Part shown: positions 11,028 through 22,719 of the stretch, one piece after another
Position numbering within the stretch: the stretch's first letter is position 1
How the letters are laid out: every line of letters begins with the position of its first letter
Source of the DNA: Aureobasidium sp. EXF-3400
Taxonomy: Eukaryota > Ascomycota > Dothideomycetes > Dothideales > Saccotheciaceae
NCBI GenBank assembly: GCA_024195585.1
Contig: SWBL01000041.1
Location: forward strand, 62,001-126,000
Length of the DNA: 64,000 bases
Direction of reading: 5' to 3'
The notes under the pieces: generated by a model
The model's database searches: none
What the model saw: only the letters and a program-made list of their open reading frames with translations
What the model was told of the DNA's origin: nothing
Made by a program: the position numbers and the translations under genes

Positions 11028-12141
11028 TCACTTCGTTATACATCCCGCAAGCAGTTGTCCCAACGATGAAACCTATTGAACCATGTCAGCCCTGATTAGC
11101 AGAACTCATGGGTGGAATACTCACATGAGGCGGATACACAATTGTGAAGTGATTACCAGGTGTTCTCATGATAGACAGCTTGGCGTTCGGAAACAACAAG
11201 TCCCACCCCAGAGGGCCCTCTGTGTCAGGTCTTTGCATCAGCAGGCGAGTAACCTTAACTTCCAGATCCAGGCCTGCCTTGAGGCAATCCACCTCATCCA
11301 GCACACCATCTTGAGCCCAAACGATGAAAACGTTTAGTCCGTTAGGAGTGTTGAGTGGAGTGGGTACGTAGGTTGATATAGCTTGGATGGCCATGCTGAA
11401 ATGGTTGATCATCCATGCAGGAGGTTTTCGATCGCCCCAATTGCCCATTAAGCTGTTACTGGCAAGGTAATTCACAACTTCCATAGGAAGCTCTTCGTAA
11501 ACCAAGCGGCATGGGGAATCGATGAGGATGAGATGTTCTACATCATGGCCATCGCCAATGAGGCATTTCGCAACCTCAAAGGAATAGTATCCTCCTGCAG
11601 ACCAGCCACCGAGAGCATACGGACCCGTAGGCTGACGTTGCTGTATCTCTTTTGCCCAGATTGTAGAAATTTCCTCGACCGTGAAGCCTGTCTCTGGGGG
11701 TGCGTTGAGGTATGGACTGTTCAGCGCAATAAGGCAAACATCAGGAGCCAGTCTCGGGAGTAAAGCATACGCCATGCCGGATCCGCTACCATCCGGAAGG
11801 AGGAACAGTGTTTTGTTGCATGAGCTAAGGTTTCCTTGGAGGATCATGGACAGCGGGGCATCCGAGAATGATGTGGTCGACGAGGATATCGGGACGACTG
11901 TCGCTTCTGGTACAAGGGTCGGTGCTGACAAGCTCTTGAGGTGAGCTTGGAATTCTTGCACTGTGGGCCAGGTATTGAAGGCAAAAGCCGGCAAGAGGAC
12001 ACTTGTTTCCTCAGCTATTCTTCTGAGAATAGATCTTTCCAAAATTCCTGTAACACCCAGGTCGGCGAATTCAGTAGTGCTAGTCAACTCATCATTCGAA
12101 ATACCGACTTCGTCAGCGATGATGATGAATATTCGCTCCAT
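11028..12141 (-). CDS. Free-standing ACP-like/thioesterase didomain related to NR-PKS C-termini
   Basis: Predicted 353 aa in two exons (intron 11073-11124, GTGAGT donor). Splicing replaces a read-through tail by a helical C-terminus ending GQLLAGCITK, as TE domains end. Residues 1-75 are ACP-like (IADEVGISNDEL, FADLGV), but the phosphopantetheine motif GxDSL reads GVTGIL, so the Asp and the acceptor Ser are both lost. Residues 110-350 form an alpha/beta-hydrolase TE with LFLLPDGSGS, a nucleophile elbow GGWSAGG with Ser intact, an Asp in LILIDSP and a His in TPGNHF. The TE resembles that of the cluster's own NR-PKS (shared LFLLPDGSGS), so it probably derives from another NR-PKS C-terminus. Start: the first in-frame ATG, at the ACP first helix; an upstream exon is possible. 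It may act in trans for release, hydrolysis or editing. Confidence 0.82.
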
Positions 12142-12354
12142 TGTCTTCTCCAATCTCGGGCTTTGAAGGGGATTTGGCAGCCGGATGGGAGGAAGAAAGA
12201 CATGCGACAATCGACTTCAGGTTCCCGTCTTGTGTTCCATCAGCGATGAATCCAGGCATGGTTTTACAGGCACCTCGGCGAGTTTTTGTGGAATATATCG
12301 TAGTGCACCCGCATAATCAGCTCGCGTGGAATCGTTCCTGTGCTAGGTGGATGG

Positions 12355-12369
12355 GCTCGGTGACCGAGC
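12355..12369. promoter_or_regulatory. Palindrome with CGG-N3-CCG, candidate Zn2Cys6 site
   Basis: GCTCGGTGACCGAGC is a perfect inverted repeat around one central base. Its right half, ACCGAGCG, recurs at 20578-20585 and 22237-22244 in other intergenic parts of the cluster. Binding by the cluster regulator is inferred. Confidence 0.5.
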
Positions 12370-12630
12370 GCCGCGTCAGCTGATGAAACTCCACGAGATG
12401 GAGAATGATCCGAGATTCTCTCCGTCTGCGCACCAAGGTTAATCAACCTCACATGCGCTGATTCAGACTTGCCACTCAATCTTTCCGACGACGAAAGTCG
12501 CCATCGGGGATATCGCAATGAACAAGATCTTTCGGAGCTTTGCTTGCGCTACAATCCCGCTCTCAGCCTTGGGCGGCTGCGCGCGAAGTGTCGTTGACTC
12601 GCGGCCAACAACAGCATAAGCCCCCCCTGA

Positions 12631-12636
12631 TATAAA
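12631..12636 (+). promoter_or_regulatory. TATA box of the HR-PKS gene
   Basis: Canonical TATAAA, 91 bp upstream of the ATG at 12727, preceded by a C-run. Sequence match only. Confidence 0.5.
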
Positions 12637-12726
12637 CTAACAAGACAGCTCAATCTTGTCGAGTTCTTGCTTGTCATCTGCATCAATTCAGCTCACACCA
12701 ACTCTTGTAGTTACAAGACAACGATA

Positions 12727-15700
12727 ATGATGCGCCATCAGCCAATTGCCATCACTGGCCTCTCCTGTAGATTTCCTGGGGATGGCGACAATCTTGAAAA
12801 CTTCTGGAGTGCTATATGCTCTGGTAAATGTATGTCTATCCATTGCAGCATCGAAAATCATCATTGACGACAATCAAAAGCGGCATGGTCCACAGTGCCA
12901 GAGGAGCGTTTCAATGTCGATGCATTCTGGTCGTCCACAAAAACTCGTAATACGAGCGTAACTCGAGGTGCCCACTTTCTTCGGCAGGATGTATCGGCCT
13001 TTGATACAGTATTTTTCAGTCTGCCCAAAGCTGAGGCCGAAGCCATGGATCCACAACATCGGATCATGATCGAGGTCGCTTATGAGGCTCTTGAACAATC
13101 CGGTCTGCGTTTGGACAAGATTGCTGGAAGCCGTACAGGTGTTTTTATGGGCCACTTCACAAGTGACTACAAAGAAATGATTTACCGAGATCCTGAAAAT
13201 GCTCCCACGTATAGTATCACAGGTGCATGCAAAACTTCTCTGGCTAACAGAATATCCTGGCTGTGGGACTTGCGTGGCCCAAGTTTCACAATGGATACTG
13301 CATGTTCATCCAGTCTTGTCGCGCTACACCTAGCTTGTCAAAGCCTGCAGACAGGGGAATCCGACATCGCGATCGTTGGCGGCACAAATCTCCTGCTGAA
13401 CCCTGAGATGTTCATGTATCTGTCAAACCAAGCATTTCTATCTCCGGACGGCAAGTGTAAGAGTTTCGATGAAGCAGCAAATGGATATGGAAGAGGAGAG
13501 GGCTTCGGGTGTATCATCCTGAAACGAGTTGACGACGCTGTTGCAGCAAGCGACCCCATACGAGCCGTCATTCGTGGCACTGGATCGAATCAAGATGGTC
13601 ACACCAAAGGTTTGACATTGCCGAATGCAGACGCTCAGGCAGGACTCATCCAAGAAACCTACCGTGTGGCGGGCTTGGACTTCAATGAAACGAGATACGT
13701 TGAGGCTCACGTGGGTCCCTCCTGCCTTCTTCGCGCAAGATAGCACTAACACTCCTTAGGGTACTGGCACCAAAGCTGGCGATTATAACGAGACAAAAGC
13801 ACTAGGGGAGACAATTGCTTCATCCCGTACCGCGGCCGATAAACTAGTCATAGGATCAGTCAAGTCTAACGTAAGTAATACTTGAGTGGTTCAAAGAACA
13901 GTCAGCTGACATTACCTAGATCGGTCATCTAGAAGCGGCTGCTGGAATTGCAGCGATTATAAAGTCAGTACTCATCCTCGAAAGAGGTTTGATCCCGCCC
14001 AGCATCAACTTCAACAACGGCAATCCTGAAATCAAATTCGAAGAATGGAAACTCCGCGTTGCGACCGAATTGACAGCGTGGCCCAAGGAAGGTTTACGTC
14101 GCATCAGTGTCAACTCATTCGGTTACGGCGGAACCAACGCACATGCGATTCTTGAGGACGCGCAACACTATCTAGAGGATCACGGCCGCTTGATTGCACA
14201 TGCTCCGGGATGCCCGCCGCCTGCTCACTCCATGGGCAGCAACAGTGTTGACTTGTCTGGGAATTCCTTTCACAGTCAGACCGGATCTCAGTTGTTTGTA
14301 TGGAGTGCTCAAGACAAAGATGGACTCCAAAGGGTCCAGCGAGTATTGTCCAAGTACATCGAGGACAAGACCTCCGACTTTGAAGACGGGAGTCAAGAGA
14401 CTGAGCGCTTCGTGTCTCATCTAGCCTATACTCTAAGCGAACGAAGATCGCGACTTCAGTGGAAGATGTTTGGACTTGCCTCGTCTCCAGCAGAGCTTTG
14501 CACGATCATCGAAGATGAGACTAGACTCGCCTCAGCCGTCCCAACCTCTCGAGCTCCCCGAGTTGGATTCGTTTTTACTGGTCAGGGAGCTCAATGGCCC
14601 AGGATGGGTGTTCAACTCATGGCCTACAGCACTTTCAGTGAAAGCGTCAAGGCTGCCGACGTCTATCTTTGCGAAAGCTGTGAATGTCCTTGGTCGGTCA
14701 TTGAAGAATTGCAGAAGGCGAAGTCGACCTCGAAGCTGCATCTCGCAGAGTACAGCCAAACTTTGTGTACTGTCCTACAGATTGCGCTTGTCGATCTCCT
14801 CAAGTCCTGGAACATCATTCCTACTGCTGTTGCTGGCCACTCGAGTAGTGAAATTGCAGCTGCCTATACCATGGGTGCTCTCAGGAAAGAGGATGCTTGG
14901 AAGATCGCATTCTATCGCGGCGTTTTATCGTCCGAGATGAGGATCAATGCACCAGAACTGGATGGCTCCATGATGGCGGTTGGCCTCTCTCCTGAGCAGG
15001 CAGAAGATTGGATTTCCAAAGTGTCAGAGGGACGAATCGTGGTTGCATGTGTGAATTCCCCAAGCAGCGTTACTATCTCTGGAGATACACCCGGGATTGA
15101 TCAACTACTCGAATTTCTGGCAGCAGATGGCATCTTTGCGAGAAAACTTCAGGTCGATACAGCCTATCACTCACTACACATGCAGGTCGTCGCACAGGAT
15201 TATTACGACTTACTTGCTGACATCGAACCTCTGGCAGTGAGTGGTAGATGCACCATGCACTCCAGTGTGACGGGCAGCAGAATCGAAGCCAGCCAACTAG
15301 GTGCTGTCAATTGGGTCAAAAACCTGACCTCGCCGGTCAAGTTTTCCTCGGCAATCCACGACATGATGCGGCCAGGCAACGGCGATGACCGTGCTTCGGC
15401 AAATGTCATAGACTTGTTCGTCGAGATTGGACCTCATTCTGCATTGCAGGGTCCATCGACTCAGACGCTGAAGGCTCATGGCATAGTCAACGTCCCCTAT
15501 CTTTCCGTACTCACTCGCAATCAGAACGCTGTGGAGACTGCCATGACACTAGCAGGCGCACTATTTGCCCGAGGATGCGATGTTGATATCGCAAAGGTCA
15601 ATGGCATGAACAGCGAGCGCTTTCCCCAGCCCCTCATCGATGTTCCATCCTACCCCTGGAACCACTCACAAAGATTCTGGCACGAGTCGAGGGTTGAACG

Positions 15701-18700
15701 AGAGTATCTTTCGCGAAAGCAGCCCAGACTGAGACTCATAGGGGCGCCTACTCAATCCTTCAGCGAGGGCGAACACTCTTGGAGAGGCTTTCTCCGAACT
15801 TCCGAAGAGCCTTGGATCGCGGACCACAAGATTCAAGGGGCAATACTCTACCCAGCTGCCGGATTCCTTGCTATGGCTCTCGAGGCCGCGAGTCAAAGCG
15901 CAGAGATAGGTCAACGCGTAGTTGCCTACAAGTTGCGAGATATACAGTTGACATCAGCCGCAATCATGGTTGAGGATGAACCTCTTGAGTGCATTGTTCA
16001 AGTACGGCCCCACATGACTAGTATGCGAGACGCCTCGACCACATGGACCGAATTTACCGTTACCAGCTCGCCTGATGGTAAGACTCTATCTAAGAATTGC
16101 TCTGGCCTGTTGTGCATCGAGTATGAGTCAGATGCAGCATCTCACCTGAGTCGCGAGAGGGTCTTCGAGCTCGAAAATCTCAAGGCTCAGTATCACAAGG
16201 CACGGGCTTCTTGTAAAGATGCGCTTGATCCGACCAAATTCTATTCTGAACTCAGGGCATTAGGTCTCGAGTATGGACCTGCTTTCACAAACTTACTTGA
16301 GGCCTACAAGAATGACGGGCAGAGCGTCGGTCTTGTCGGCATAGCAAATGTTCCTTCGACCATATTGGAGGGTCATCAGAGGCCTCATGTAATTCATCCT
16401 GGAACACTGGATGCCATTTTACATCTTGCATTCGCCGCTGTCAAAGATGGCAAAGACAACCCAGCCACTGCCATGGTCCCTAAATCTATCGAGGAGGTCA
16501 CAATAGCAGCTGATATTCCTTTCGAGATCGGTCGCAAGCTGCCAGGATTTTCCAACGCTGCCAAACACGGTCTGAAAGATCTGAAAGCGGATATAACGGT
16601 TCTAAATGATGCGGAGGGCTTGCCCATCATCCAGATCTCAGGGTTTCTCTGTTCCGAGGTCCCTGGGGCATCCTCCCCCAATGTCGATCATGGGATAAAG
16701 TCAACCGCCAGCAAGATAAGCTGGAGGGCCGCCGTTGACCTCATCTCCAATGAAGACCTGAGCCGAGCTCTGAATGATTATCCTGGCACCGGAAAGTTGG
16801 TTCAGGTAAGTATATCTGATTTTGCAGAACGTTCCGTGTTGACACATGCAGTTTGTACGCCTACTCCATCACTCAAACCCTGGACTATCGATCCTCGAGC
16901 TAGCCATGCAGTCTGAAGATTCTGTGGAAGAGTCTCTGCTAGTGCAAAGGAAAGATCTCGACACCGTCACCAAAACGGCGAGCATCACAGTCGCCTGCCG
17001 CGACCCGGCTCTGAAATCACAATTGACACAAGATCTACTCATCAAACAAGACATTACCCTCGAGCTTCTCGACTTGACCCAAAATCCCACCGACGGCAAT
17101 CTGAGCGATTCAAGATTTGATCTTGTACTAGTACCTCAAGTGGATATTTCATTCGTGGAGTCCGAGCTCGCGGTAAAAAACATCCTGTCAATGCTGAACC
17201 ACGAAGGTCGTCTATGCATGATTGCAACATATGAAGATTTAGACCATATCAGAGGTGCTCTTGACGAAGATCAAACTGAAACTTACCTGATGCACGACTC
17301 AGAGCTGTCTCAGCGACAAGGTCTTCTAATTGTCAAAAAGATGACCTCGCACGTCAATGCGTCCAATGGACATACCGAAGCGGACCAGGTCATGATCATT
17401 CAAGAAGAACATCCGACCGCAGAGGCACAACTTCTGATCCGCGAGCTAACGTTGAACCTCGAGCACCGTGGCTACAGCACAGCAATATTCCAGTGGGGTT
17501 CGGACATCACTGGGCTTGCGGGCAAGTCATGCATCTCATTCTTGGAATTGAACAATTCAATGTTCTACGATATATCTGAGATGGATTTCAACCATACAAG
17601 AAGTCTGATTCTCGACGCTGCCTCTGTTTTCTGGGTTACTGCATTCGATGATCCGAGTGCTTTCATGATCGATGGTCTGGCTCGGGTAGTACGCAACGAG
17701 ACGCCTGGCCTCTCATTACGTACCTTCCATGCTGCAGAAATGTATCCCATCTCTATTGAGCGCCTTGCCAAGCTTATTCAGACAGCATATCTGTCCAGGA
17801 CTGGAGACGATGAATATCGGGTGCAGGGCGACATCGTGTGCGTCAGTCGTATCGAACAAGACCCGATTCTCAACAAACAGATTGACAGTATACTACCCGG
17901 GTCCTCTAAGACCATCTCTGACATGGTCTTGGGTCAAGCGCCGTACCCACTGAGAATGTTTGTTGGGTCACCTGGTATGCTTGACTCGATTTCCATGGAG
18001 TTTGACGACTCGGCAGAGGATGAATTGGACCCCCACATGATAGAGATACAGGTGCAAGCAACAGCGCTCAAGTACGTGCACAATTCCGTGATATGGTGAC
18101 ATACTGACTTTGGACAGTTTCCGCGAGGTTATGGTTGCAATGGGCCAAGTGGCCGACTCGAAATTAGGTCTTGATGCTGCCGGGATCGTTAGCCGTGTCG
18201 GATCTTCTGTCACCAAATTCAAAACCGGAGACAGGGTCGCTATGTATGGTCATGGCGCTCACCGCACACGGCACCGTTCTCGAGCGGAGTACTGTGCTTC
18301 GATACCTGAGAATTTGACTTTCGAACAAGCGGCAACTATCCCCACAGTACACTGCACGGCGTGGAATGCTCTCATCCGACTTGCTAAAGTCCAAAAAGGA
18401 CAATCAATCCTGATTCATGCAGCTGCAGGTGGGGTCGGTCAGGCCGCAATCCAGATTGCTAAACACTTTGAGATGGAAATCTTCGCCACCGTCTCGTCTG
18501 ATGCAAAAAGGCAGCTAATCAAGAACGAATATGGCATCCCAGACGACCATATCTTCAACTCTCGCGACTTGAGCTTTGTACAAGGCATCAAACGAATGAC
18601 CGATGGTCGCGGCGTCGATGTGGTGCTCAACTCTCTCGCTGGAGAGGCGCTGCGTCAGACGTGGCATTGTGTTGCACCATTTGGCTACTTCATCGAGATT

Positions 18701-20152
18701 GGACTAAGGGATATCCTGGCAAACACAAGACTCGACATGAAACCATTCATACAGGACTCGACCTTTTCCTTTTTCAATTTGACGCACATCGAGGCCTGCA
18801 GACCAGACATTATGGGCGCCATCGTCGAGGGCGCTTTCGACCTTATTCGACGAGGCATCACCAGACCTGTCGAACCACTCATTACTTTCCCAATCTCCGA
18901 GACTGAAACTGCGTTCCGTCTGATGCAGACCGGCAAGCATCTGGGCAAGATTGCCTTCAGCTGGGGTGAAGAGCATATAGTTCCCGTCGTACAACGAGAG
19001 AAAAGTACTCTGAAGCTAGATCCCAATGCTGTGTGTTTGCTTGTCGGCGGGTTCGGAGGACTTGGAAGAAGTCTGTCTCACAAACTCGTCGACCTCGGTG
19101 CTCGCAAGCTGTGCTTCATCTCTCGCTCTGGAGCTGAGTCTGTCAAAGCAAGAAAGCTAGTTCGCGACCTCGAGCAGCGAAACGTCGTTGTGCAAGTGCA
19201 CAAATGCGATATCTCGGACAGCGATGCAGTGGCTCAGATGATAACTGTAACCTCAGCCTCCCTAGGACGAATCCAGGGTGTCTTCCAATGCGCTATGGTG
19301 CTGCGCGACACTTTGTTCGTCAATATGACCCACAAAGACTGGATAGAGTCCACTCGGCCAAAGGTGCAAGGTAGCTGGAACCTTCATCGTTGCCTGCCGG
19401 ATGTCGACTTTTTCGTGACCATGAGCTCATTTGCAGCTATCTTCGGCAACCGAGGTCAGAGTAACTACAGCGCTGCAGGAGCTTACGAGGATGCACTAGC
19501 ATATCAGCGCCGCGCTCTTGGTCAACGCGCCATCACACTTGACTTGAGCATCATGCGCGAAATTGGCGTCCTGGCTGAGAGTGGCATTACCGAATCTTTG
19601 AGGGATTGGGAAGTACCTTACGGAATTGGAGAGGCTGAGTTCCATGCACTTGTCGAACGAGCTGTGCAGGGAGACTTGGAAGGCACCATCTCACCTCAAG
19701 TGCTGACTGGCCTAGCGACCAAGGGTAGCGCCGTGGCGGCTGGCATTGAAACACCATTCTACCTGGACAACGCTCGCTTTGCTATCATGGCAATGACCGG
19801 TGCACGTGGGGGGACTTCTGGCACAGGAAGCGCAAGCGACTCCGCTCCAGCACATGTGCTGGTCGGTCAAGCAAAGTCTCTTGAAGACGCGGCCAACTCA
19901 GTCACGGAATGCTTGGTAAAACAGGTTGCGAAGATGCTCCAGACACCAGCCTCCGAGATCGATTCATCGAGGTTCTTGCATTCGTACGGGATCGACTCAT
20001 TGGTTGCCATCGAGATAGTCAACTGGGCATTGAAAGAGGTCAAGTCGAACATCACGGTGTTCGACGTACTTGCTGGCGTGCCAATCACAACATTGTGCAA
20101 CAAGATTGCCAGCAAGTCCGCCGCGTTATCGAAGGATTCTACGCCTGTCTAG
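12727..20152 (+). CDS. Highly reducing polyketide synthase (KS-AT-DH-degenerate MT-ER-KR-ACP)
   Basis: Predicted 2394 aa in six exons; introns 12830-12880, 13711-13759, 13871-13919, 16806-16851 and 18072-18117. KS 5-430 has Cys176 in DTACSSS, EAHGTGTKAGD and SNIGHLEAAAG. AT 560-870 has Ser656 in GHSSSE, where GHSSGE is usual. DH 950-1240 has His984 in HKIQGAILYP and Asp1179 in HPGTLD. About 1300-1640 is the methyltransferase position, but it is short and lacks a recognisable SAM motif. ER spans about 1700-2000 (HAAAGGVGQ at 1817-1825), KR 2020-2250 (GGFGGLG at 2027-2033, Tyr2167), ACP Ser2344 in GIDSL. The KR active-site stretch reads YSAAG instead of YxxxN. It should make an unbranched, reduced acyl chain that the NR-PKS SAT accepts. 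Lack of MT fits Rdc5/Hpm8-type partners. Divergent from the ACP/TE gene. Confidence 0.94.
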
Positions 20153-20664
20153 GGGCCGATTTGTAGCAGTAGCGCATGTTAGAGTTTTCGAGATAAGGAT
20201 GATCCTGAGTTTGCTTCTGACTCTCACCCTGATGAGCTTTTTGACATGTGAACCTCACCGAATACCTAATCGGGTAACAGCGAATCAAGTTGTCAAACTA
20301 TACTCATTGGTAGACCGGCATGACTTAGCCACGGAAGGATCATGGATGGCATTAGTCTAGCTCCTGAATTTGGCGAATCCCAACGGCTTCGTCTGAACGT
20401 GCTCTTCCTCAACGGGAAGAAGCTACGGCATCATGCAAGCAATAAATATTGTATCTGCTTCTGCACAATAAGCATTCTGCGGTCAGAATCACAAGCCACT
20501 GTTACTAATATAGCGGGTGGCTTGTGATAGGCTAAGCTTTTACCGGCTTACGCCAGGGTACGAGAAGGGTTACGCGGACCGAGCGGTTAAGCTTCAATAA
20601 ACGACAAGATATCGAAATAGCGACATGTTCCTCCCACTGTTTCGACTGCTAATGTTTCTAGCCA
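20153..20664. other. Intergenic, 512 bp, convergent 3' flanks of HR-PKS and regulator
   Basis: No gene seen. Contains one copy of ACCGAGCG (20578-20585), shared with two promoters of the cluster. An AATAAA at about 20596 could serve the HR-PKS transcript. Confidence 0.45.
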
Positions 20665-22052
20665 TCAGATACCTGCTGTCATTGCTTCCAGCTCTTGTAA
20701 CGAGGTTGTAAGCGCATGTGAGACTTGCTGGATATGCAGTGATCCGCTTGAGATCTGATAGTCGACCACTGCGCCTGCCGTTGTTGTTCGTTCTGGCGAT
20801 CCTTTGTGCTGCAGATGCTTTTTGCGCTTGCTCTGCGTCTTTTGCAAAAGGTGTAGGGTTTGTCGAACACTTTGCAAAGTCTTCAGGAAGAGCAACCGTA
20901 ATACCGACGTCCTCTCGTCACCATCCACTTCCAGCGTGCCCACCATCAGGCGGATGGGATCTTCGTTGCTGTTTATGCTGCTGCAGTGTGGCGTCTGCAC
21001 AGTTGTATGCGCGTATCGGGATCCAAGACGTTGTAGATATCGCGTCACAGACCTGACTCCCATATAGGCAAGCATCACAGCCTCTTGGTCATCTTGGTAG
21101 GGGCATCTGGGGCACGCAATCAGATCGCGCCATGCGCTAGTGCCTTGACGCACCAGTAATATCGCTTTGTCGAGGGAGAATCTGCTGCAATCGGATCCTT
21201 CAGATGCATTCAATTCGGCTATGTTGGGATTGCTGAGTAGGCTTGCATTTTGTTGGAGGCATGTACATGCCTTAGGGACGATAGCTTCTCGGAGATCTTG
21301 GCTGCTTGCCATAATGGCTTGAGGTGCCTTCATCAATGACCCCTGAGAGGATCAGCTCGTTACCATATCACATGATGAAAGTCTCGGCTTACTCTTGATG
21401 TAACCTCGTCATTCGGGACTTCCGTAATCGTCGAGGCCGGATTGCCGGGCAACGGCTGCAGGCTCCAGATCTCAGCTTCATCAAACCAATTGTCGTGGAG
21501 AATTTCGGTGTCGAATCGTCCTTCTGGTTCTTCCAAGTCTTCGAAGTGGCATTGCATCATGTCCGGGATTGCTTGGACATTTGAAGTCGCCAGTTCTGTG
21601 CCCAGAGCACTGCAAAGAGCTGATTCTGGAAAATCGAAGGGGTCTTGATTCTCTTCTAGGGATGCCAGCCATGATGAATCGCAGTTTTGCAAGTCTAGAG
21701 ATCCAGCTACATCATATCGTTGGTCATTGTTTGTCCTTGCCATCACGTCTTCATGGCAGCCATTCGTGGCACTGTCACTCCTCTTGCAAGGGGTTCTCTT
21801 CGAAACGCGATGCTCGCTCATCGAACTCGTGATTTGTTTGTTTGAGACGACATCAACTTTACGAATGCTGTTACTGTCAGCACGACCATGGCTGTTCTTG
21901 TTCTTGGGCCTCTTCGGTCTGCCTAGTGGACAGGAAACACTGTAGAAGCATAGACTCTGGGACATCAAGCATGCCTGACAGGGTACTTCCCCGCTGCAGC
22001 GGATTTTGCTGCTATGACATCTGTCGCAAGCAGATCGCAGTCTTGTAGTCAT
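20665..22052 (-). CDS. AflR-like Zn2Cys6 cluster regulator
   Basis: Predicted 445 aa in two exons (intron 21343-21392). The N-terminus has a binuclear zinc cluster, CDRC-x6-C-x5-C-x2-C-x6-C, at about residues 9-36, followed by a basic linker (GRPKRPKNK). The second exon carries the C-terminal domain of the aflatoxin-regulatory-protein family: a Cys pair in KACTCLQQ, FSLDKAILLVRQG and IACPRCPYQDDQEAVML, with helices around VTRYLQRL. The central Fungal_trans domain is absent, as in AflR. Start is the ATG at 22052; upstream in-frame sequence begins only at a TTG. It is divergent from the FAD monooxygenase and within the PKS cluster, so it is the likely pathway-specific activator. Confidence 0.9.
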
Positions 22053-22719
22053 GGTGTGCACTGACTGTGTACTGCGAGACAAGATAAAAAGAGGCTTGAA
22101 TCTCTCAGAAGAGTACGTCGCAGTATTATTAAGTATAAGGCGGCTCAAAACGTAGTAACAAGATTGTTGAGGAATCTGGCCAGCCTACTTCACTCCAAAC
22201 AGGTCGTAGTCAGCCTCGCTGTGATAGATAACAGCAACCGAGCGCTCCCACCCAGAAGCTAGCTCCTTCGCGCAATCCCTCAGGTGCGCCCACCTTCCTT
22301 GGTCGAACATGCGAGATAGCACACGCACTATCACGCCATGCTCACTGCCTTAACTCGGGCTTGAAACCTGGTTGATAGTGCTCTGAAGTCCAATCAGCCC
22401 AGACCGGTCAAATAGCAATATATGCTTGTCTGAAGCCGCAAAAGCTTGTCCCTACAGCCACTTCCTTCCCAACAAAATCCCTCGGCCGGCATTCTGGAAG
22501 CCTTTTGCCTAAACCGTTAATCGGTTCACGCACTTTACGAATGCATGTGTGACAATCACTCGGCGTGTTTCCAGGAACATTCTTGCTATGCTCGTGTTGA
22601 CAAAACATAAGAAGTACATGATCGATCTTTCCATATCCATTCAGAGTTCTACTATTACATTTTCGAAGATTTCTCCTCCCAGACTTTTGATCGACTCATC
22701 TTCACTTCAAAAGACCACC
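22053..22719. promoter_or_regulatory. Divergent promoter between regulator and FAD monooxygenase
   Basis: This 667-bp region carries one ACCGAGCG at 22237-22244 and a CTCGGCCGGC stretch near 22480. No coding capacity supported. The regulator could control itself and the monooxygenase from here; inferred. Confidence 0.5.

Larger units (their letters stand above)
12142..12726. promoter_or_regulatory. Divergent promoter between ACP/TE gene and HR-PKS
   Basis: This 585-bp region has two clear signals. One is a perfect 7+1+7 palindrome GCTCGGT-G-ACCGAGC at 12355-12369, containing CGG-N3-CCG. The other is TATAAA at 12631-12636, 91 bp before the HR-PKS ATG. CGG half-sites in inverted orientation are the classic target form of Zn2Cys6 dimers, so this is the best candidate site for the cluster regulator. 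Confidence 0.6.

Noticed and set aside
12110..12259. An upstream ATG at 12259 before the ACP/TE gene
   Set aside because: It is out of frame with the ACP/TE reading and stops after about 50 codons; it could be an upstream ORF, but there is no further support.
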